Origin: Cryptomeria japonica
Taxonomy: Eukaryota > Streptophyta > Pinopsida > Cupressales > Cupressaceae
DNA length: 64,000 bases
Assembly (NCBI RefSeq): GCF_030272615.1
Contig: NC_081409.1
Coordinates: 20,462,260 to 20,526,259 of the forward strand
Direction of reading: 5' to 3'
The notes below the pieces were generated by a model that was given only the letters and a program-made list of their open reading frames with translations, searched no databases and was not told the origin of the DNA. Made by a program: the position numbers and the translations under genes. This document shows, piece by piece, positions 59,143 to 64,000 of the stretch; position 1 is the first letter of the stretch, and every line of letters begins with the position of its first letter.

Positions 59143-60480
59143 AGCCCATTCCTTCATAATCCAGATCCTGAAAACTTGTATGCATTTAGGCTATAGACAT
59201 TTTTAGAGAGCATTTAGCATAGCATAACTAAAATCTTGTCTTTTTGGTAAAATCAATCATTTTAGCATCAATAGAATAGTATTTAGCTTTTCATTTCATA
59301 TTTGAAGCTTAATATTAAATCTCAATCCTCCATAAGCATCCATAGTGCAAAAAGCTGCTGAGAGCTACACTCATTTGGGACTTGGAGAGGAGAGGAACAA
59401 GGGAGGAGCAACTATGAGCATCTTGATTAGCTATTTCATTCTATGTTTATATGCTTTCTATTTCATGCTTAATATCTCTCTTGATATGCCTGTTTAGGAT
59501 AATCTTTTGTTGCTAACACTAATGTTTGTTTCTTGTGCTCTTGTGTGTGTTGCCATCAAACAGATTTTCTAATCCTTTTTGCAGAGCATCAAGGAATTTA
59601 GTGAATTAATTAATAATTTTTCATTTATTAATTAATTCACAAAGAGGGAATTTAGAAATTGAGGAAATTAGGAATTAGGAGAAATTAGGTAAATCAATTA
59701 ATAATTTGTCATTTATTAATTAATTCACAAAAAGAGGAATAATTAGTTAGCCAAATAAATTAAACATTTAATTGTGACTCGAAGACTTAGGATAAATAAA
59801 TTATTTATTTAACCTAGAGGGAGAAATGACAAATAGGGTTAAATGAATAAAATCATGAAACCCTAAAAGATGAATTAGAAATGCAAGGATGACAATTAGG
59901 TCTTGACAAAGGATAATTGATATCGATTTGATTTGATCATGATTCTGACTTGATAAAAGACCAATGCTGACAAACGATGTGATTGATAAATGCGCCAATT
60001 GACAAGGAACAATGACTAATTGATCCAAATTGACAAAGACGACGATCGATGACAAATCGATCGTAAAATGACAAAATTGACAAAGAGAACAATGATCGAT
60101 GACAAATTGATCGCCAGATGACAAGATTGAAAATGACAACGATCGATGACAAATTGATCGCAAGATGACAAGATTGATAAGAGGACAAAACCCTAATTAG
60201 GATTGATGATGTCCAAAATGATGACAAATGAATATGCACATTAATGCGACAGGATAAGATTGAACAAAATCATGACAAATATTGCTATTGACAAGACCAA
60301 ATTCGAGAGTGAGATAAATGAAGAATGAAGAAGAAGGACTCAATGCTCGCAAATGATAAAGACCAAGTGCGAATCATAGGAGAAATGTTAATGCGACGCA
60401 AAAACCCTAAAATAAGGCAATGCGCCAATGTTAAAATACAACTCCGCAAGCATTGACCATTTTTAGGTGTCTACAGTATG

Positions 60481-61930
60481 CACTTGTCCAATATCTTAGG
60501 AAACGGAGGAATTATTTGTTTCCTAAGGAATTTGTGGTTTACACTGATAATCAAGCTCTTAGCTTTCTTAATTATCAAGAAAAGTTACACCATAGGCATA
60601 TTAAATGGGTGGAGTATTTGCAGTCATATACCTTTACCATTAAACACAAGAAAGGACAATGTAATAAGGTAGTAGATGCATTGAGTAGGAGATTACTAAC
60701 AGTGCAAGAAGTGCAACTCAAAGTTATTGGAGTGGAAAGTTTCAAAGATTTGTATGAAGATGATGAAGACTTTATTGCTATCTATAAGGTTTGCCAAGGG
60801 TTTCAAAACCATTTTCATAGTGAATATGCAGATTACACTTTGCAAGATGGCATTTTGTTGAAAGGAGGACAACAATGTGTGCCTAAAGGGTCTATGAGAG
60901 AAAACTTGATGCAAGAGAAGCACAATGAATGCTTGAGTGGACATTTTGGTTTGAATAAGACTTTGGAACTTGTCCAATGGTTCTACTATTGGCCTAAAAT
61001 ACAAAGAGATATCAGGAGATATGTGGAGAAATGTGTGGTTTGTCAAAGAGCTAAGGGTACATCTTCCAATGCTGGTCTTTATCAGCCTTTACCTATCCCC
61101 AACTGGCCATGGGAGTGTGTGAGTATGGATTTTGTTGTTGGTTTGCCTAAAACCAAATCAAGTTTTGATAGCATCTATGTTGTGGTAGATAGGTTTAGCA
61201 AGATGGCTCACTTTAATCCATGCAAGGTCACTCATGATGCTAGTCATATTGCTCTTTTTTTTTTCAAGGAGGTTATTAGAATTCATGGATTACCTATCAA
61301 CATTGTATTAGATAGGGATGCAAAGTTTATTGGTCATTTTTGGAAGACTTTGTGGCAAAGATTGGGTACTAACTTGTCTTTCAATTCAGCTTATCATCCC
61401 CAAATGGATGGCCAAACTGAGGTGGTCAATAGAACACTTGGAAATCTTCTTAGGTGACTGACAAAGGAGTATGGTCAAGCTTGGAATCAGATCATCCATC
61501 AAGCTAAGTTTGCCTACAATGACAGTGTGAATAGGTCCACCGGTAAAATCCCTTTTGAGATTGTGCATGACATTCATCCTAGAGGTGTTTTGGAGCTCAG
61601 AGATGTGGGAAAGATGGGACAACATAGTGGGCATGCCTTAGACATGGCTTAATCAATGCAAGAGGTTCATGAGCAAGCTAGGACAACACTCCTATACACC
61701 TCTCAAAGGATCAAGGAAAGAGTAGATGAGAAAAGAAAGGATAACTGATTTTTTATTGGTGATATGGTGATGGTTCATTTGAACAAGACAAGGCTTCATA
61801 AAGGTGTCCCTAGTAAGCTTCAGATGAGAAGAATTGGTCCTTGCAAAATCTTGGCCAAGTATGGCAATAATGCCTACAAGGTGGATATACCCGGTGATAT
61901 GGTTTTATCACCTATCTTCAATGTTGAAGA
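60481..61930 (+). pseudogene. Chromovirus B RNase H (rest) and integrase, broken
   Basis: This continues the frame cut at 34408. RNase H: VVYTDNQALSFLN, HHRHIKWVEYLQ and VVDALSRR (to about 60690). Integrase zinc region: HNECLSGHFG then CVVCQ (about 60930-61045). D-D-E core: SMDFVVGLP (about 61125), VLDRDAKFIG (about 61308) and DGQTEVVNRTL (about 61405). The first stop is the TGA at 61455. A second reading after it gives TKEYGQAWNQIIHQAKFAYND, then stops near 61650, 61746 and 61938. Confidence 0.87.
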
Positions 61931-62009
61931 CCTGGTCTAGTAGAAGGGCACACTTATAGAGGAGGATAGTAGAGTCTCAGAGGTTACTCCAGCACTCTTA
62001 GACCTGCCC

Positions 62010-62204
62010 TTGCCACCTGCACCATTACCACAAGCCAAGAAGTTGTTAGACTCTAGAGTTTTAAAGAAAACAAGACATACCACCTATATGGAGAACTTGA
62101 TCAAATGGAAGCATCTTACAACATATGAAGCTACTTGGATACCTGAGGCATACTTTTCTAAGCATGGAGTTCCCCTTTCTTTGTTGCCTCAAGGAGTCAC
62201 TTGA
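62010..62204 (+). pseudogene. C-terminal chromodomain of chromovirus B
   Basis: KLLDSRVLKKTRHTTYMENL, then IKWKHLTTYEATWIPEAYF, matches the chromodomain pattern (VLKxRxxxxxxxYLVKWKGxxxxEATWE) at the integrase C-terminus of chromoviruses, where it guides insertion to heterochromatin. It ends at a TGA at 62202-62204, just before the polypurine tract. It is cut off from integrase by upstream stops. Confidence 0.8.
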
Positions 62205-62226
62205 CTTCTTTTTCATTGGGGGAGTA

Positions 62227-63764
62227 TGGTGCAGGAGCACCTAATTTTGAGTGCAATTTCTTCATTTTTGGGTGTTTGTTTATAGCTTGGTTTTGGATGG
62301 TGAATAAGTGTCTTATCATAGGTCCTCATATGTTTGAGATATGCTTTGGTAGGTTGGATGTCCATAGGACCATGCATTTGCTCAATTTTGGCGTGTAAGC
62401 CTAAAATGGCATAATCATGCACTTTGGTCTAAAAATTCTTGAAAGGATTTGTTTTGAATTGGGACATGTCATATAATGGTTTTTAATCATCCTAAATGGT
62501 TTATACAAGGAAATAAAGCATGTAATGCAAAAATGAACTTTTTCGCAAAAATTGTCAATGTTGCTTGACAACTTTTTGCAACTTTGAGAAAAGGGTTGGT
62601 TAGGAAACCGATGGAGAGTTAGTTGGGACAAAAATGGCATATAAATTACTTGAGAATGAATGTAAGAGGGTTGGTGATTGTGTGGAGCAGACCATAATAC
62701 ATTTTGAAGATCATTTTTCAAGTTTACCTTGTTTTTTATAAAATTCTTGAGCAGCAGTCCATACTTCATGGATTGATTGCTTTTCTGTTCTTTGATATTT
62801 TCTTTGCACAAGTTCTTGTAGTACTCAGGAATAATTTTAATTAGTTTTCTTGCAGGTTTTGAATTGGGTTTTGAATTTTGTAAGCTCTCGGCCTAAGTAA
62901 GGGTTTGAGAGGTTCAAACATGGTTCTGGCTTGAAGTCCTTAGAGTTCTTCTCAATAACCCTTGGGACTCAAGCCATGGAACCATTTTATAGTGTACATA
63001 GTTTTTTTTTATTTAGAGATCATGGAAAACCCATTGAGCATCATTTCTGAGGTGAGCTCAGTCATAGCCCGGTTAGGAAATGAATGAAAATATACAAATG
63101 CTTTCAAGAAAGAGCAGAGTTGGAGTTGTAGAATATTTGGCATGAACAAGTGAGGTGTGCCATAGCATGTGTGAGAGTTTGGAGGTGTGGCAGATCAGGG
63201 AAGACACCAAACCCTTGAAAGAAGACCAAAACGAGCCTAAAACCCCTTAAAACAAGCATTTCTCAGGTTCCGTACCTGTACGATCAGACTGAGATGTCTC
63301 ATTTCATAAATCTGTAAGTACTTCCAAAAGGGTACTTAGATCACCAATGAGTTTGTGTGGTTCTTTGGGGAAATTGTAAACAAATCCACAAAAATTGGTT
63401 AGGTAGGGCTAATTGGGGCTCTAGGGCTATTAGGCCTAGAAAATAGGGAAAGGAAGGAGCGATGGGGAAATGGATCAAACCCAAACTCAAAACCTATTGA
63501 TTGGCCTTAGAAAACCTCATAAACACCTTCTACCACCCTTGCAAGCATTTGTTAGGAGTTTGAGAGTGTAAGGTTGGATTTGCCCTTGTGAATCTCAACC
63601 ATGCCTGAGCAACCTGTGAGCACATTATGATTGGGAGCACTTCTAGAGAGTTGGGATGTCTAAACTTATTGATAGACCAGAGAATAATGAAGTGAGCCCA
63701 CTAAGACAATACTTGACTACCTTTTGATAAAGCACTAACTCTCTTTGAGTGTTACTCCCCATCA
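62227..63764 (+). repeat. 3' LTR of chromovirus B
   Basis: 1,538 bp, the partner of 29980-31534. It follows the TGGGGGAGTA tract and is followed directly by resumed Copia A sequence. Confidence 0.9.
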
Positions 63765-64000
63765 AGTTTAGCTGCTAAAGTTGAAGAGAAAGATGAATGG
63801 GTAATTGATAGTGGTTGTTCACATCATATGACCGGTGATAAAAGTAAATTTGTAAGCATGGAAATATATGATGGTGGAATAGTTAGATTTGGATATGATA
63901 AATCCTATGTGATCCATGGGAGAGGTTCTATTTCTTTTGATGGTAAGCATAACACTGATGATGTCTTGTATGTTGAAGGTTTGAAGCATAGTCTTTTGAG
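63765..64000 (+). pseudogene. Copia A protease region, continuing past the window
   Basis: The frame reads LAAKVEEKDEWVIDSGCSHH then MTGDKSKFVSM, the Copia protease active site (DSG). It continues through VLYVEGLKHSLL, the usual lead-in to the integrase pre-domain. No stop is present in the 236 bp available. Pol should follow outside the window. Confidence 0.85.

Larger units (their letters stand above)
46419..59591 (+). mobile_element. Tat-lineage Ty3/Gypsy retrotransposon D, with truncated 5' LTR
   Basis: Perfect TSD AGGAA (46414-46418 and 59592-59596); 13,173 bp; inserted in the right LTR of C. The 3' LTR is 57629-59591 (1,963 bp), preceded by a polypurine tract (57611-57628). Only the first ~445 bp of the 5' LTR are present. 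gag-protease is in one frame (47961-51728) with four stops. pol (from about 51700, ORF 51991-55257) is open for 1,089 codons. The second, archaeal-type RNase H places it in Tat. It is the youngest layer of the nest; the shared LTR part is nearly identical between ends. Confidence 0.9.
57629..59591 (+). repeat. Full 3' LTR of D
   Basis: 1,963 bp, TGTAGTCACATAAATC to GCAGAGCATCA. A TATA box CCTATAAATAGAG lies at 59132-59144, so transcription would start near 59165. Two further arrays occur: AGTCTTCAAGCCTTTAATGG-type repeats at about 58160-58330 and 60-bp repeats at 58570-58742. Confidence 0.88.
34409..60475 (-). mobile_element. Non-autonomous LTR retrotransposon C with an antisense plant-mobile-domain frame
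   Basis: Perfect TSD GTATG (34404-34408 and 60476-60480). Left LTR 34409-35984 and right LTR 45753-60475; the right one holds element D. Without D and its duplication, C is about 12.9 kb. On its own (minus) strand it runs: 5' LTR (right), PBS at 45747-45731, a ~2 kb leader, a 946-codon ORF (43649-40809), a region holding a plus-strand plant-mobile-domain frame, then a polypurine tract at about 36000-35985 and the 3' LTR. There is no protease, reverse transcriptase or integrase. PBS and polypurine tract match the Tat-type elements here, so it is presumably moved by Tat enzymes (inference). Confidence 0.85.
29980..63764 (+). mobile_element. Ty3/Gypsy chromovirus B, interrupted by C
   Basis: Left LTR 29980-31534 (1,555 bp) and right LTR 62227-63764 (1,538 bp), both starting TGGTGCAGGAGCACC and ending CTCCCCATCA. 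PBS at 31538 and polypurine tract at 62217-62226 (TGGGGGAGTA). Target bases GCTTT (left) and AGTTT (right) match at 3 of 5; reconstruction across Copia A supports GCTTT as the original site. Gag, protease, reverse transcriptase, RNase H, integrase and a C-terminal chromodomain can be followed in order, all with lesions. Element C occupies 34409-60475. Confidence 0.9.
27607..64000 (+). mobile_element. Copia-type LTR retrotransposon A, interrupted by B and running off the window
   Basis: 5' LTR 27607-28805, PBS, gag, then an interruption from 29980 to 63764 by element B; protease sequence resumes at 63765 and continues past the window end. The protein reads across the break: EEKA before B joins to LAAKVEEKDEWVIDSGCSHH after it. 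It is the outermost and oldest layer of the nest. The Copia lineage cannot be fixed because reverse transcriptase is outside the window. Confidence 0.85.

Overview
This is 64 kb of plant nuclear DNA, almost certainly from a seed plant with a large repeat-rich genome. A gymnosperm such as a conifer is my inference from the TE density and long non-coding stretches; no species is identified. I can support one apparently intact host gene: a three-exon DUF1218 membrane-protein gene on the minus strand (15227-17469). Most of the rest is LTR retrotransposons and old satellite-like DNA.

Layout. 1-1.2 kb: diverged tandem array with a ~195-bp period. 1.35-1.61 kb: broken ABCC-type transporter exon. 1.8-2.65 kb: degenerate G-box-bearing array. 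4.5-10.6 kb: decayed LTR element 'F' (zinc knuckles, a long unrecognised frame, one LTR). 10.6-12.75 kb: degenerate ~75-bp satellite split by a solo LTR (10739-11953) with a perfect target-site duplication (TSD). 15.2-17.5 kb: the DUF1218 gene, with a MITE-like insert in intron 2. 18.6-19.0 kb: a possible tRNA-derived SINE dimer. 19514-26175: non-autonomous LTR element 'E' (minus strand), its left LTR split by another solo LTR. About 26.97-27.31 kb: probable old LTR plus primer-binding site (PBS).

27607 to the window end is a four-level nest. Copia element A (LTR 27607-28805, gag, protease resuming at 63765) was hit by chromovirus B (29980-63764). B was hit inside its reverse transcriptase/RNase H by element C (34409-60475, minus strand, TSD GTATG). 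C was hit in one LTR by Tat-lineage element D (46419-59591, TSD AGGAA). The insertion order is therefore A, B, C, D.

The most unusual object is element C. It has no reverse transcriptase. It carries an uninterrupted 946-codon sense ORF of unknown function and, on the opposite strand, a long plant-mobile-domain (PMD) frame with eleven internal stops, none of them TAA. C and E share a PBS matching tRNA-Trp, and C, D and E share nearly the same polypurine tract (PPT). D has a full-length pol with dual RNase H but has lost most of its 5' LTR and its PBS. The picture is of non-autonomous Tat relatives mobilised by autonomous Tat elements, then silenced and decayed by cytosine deamination.
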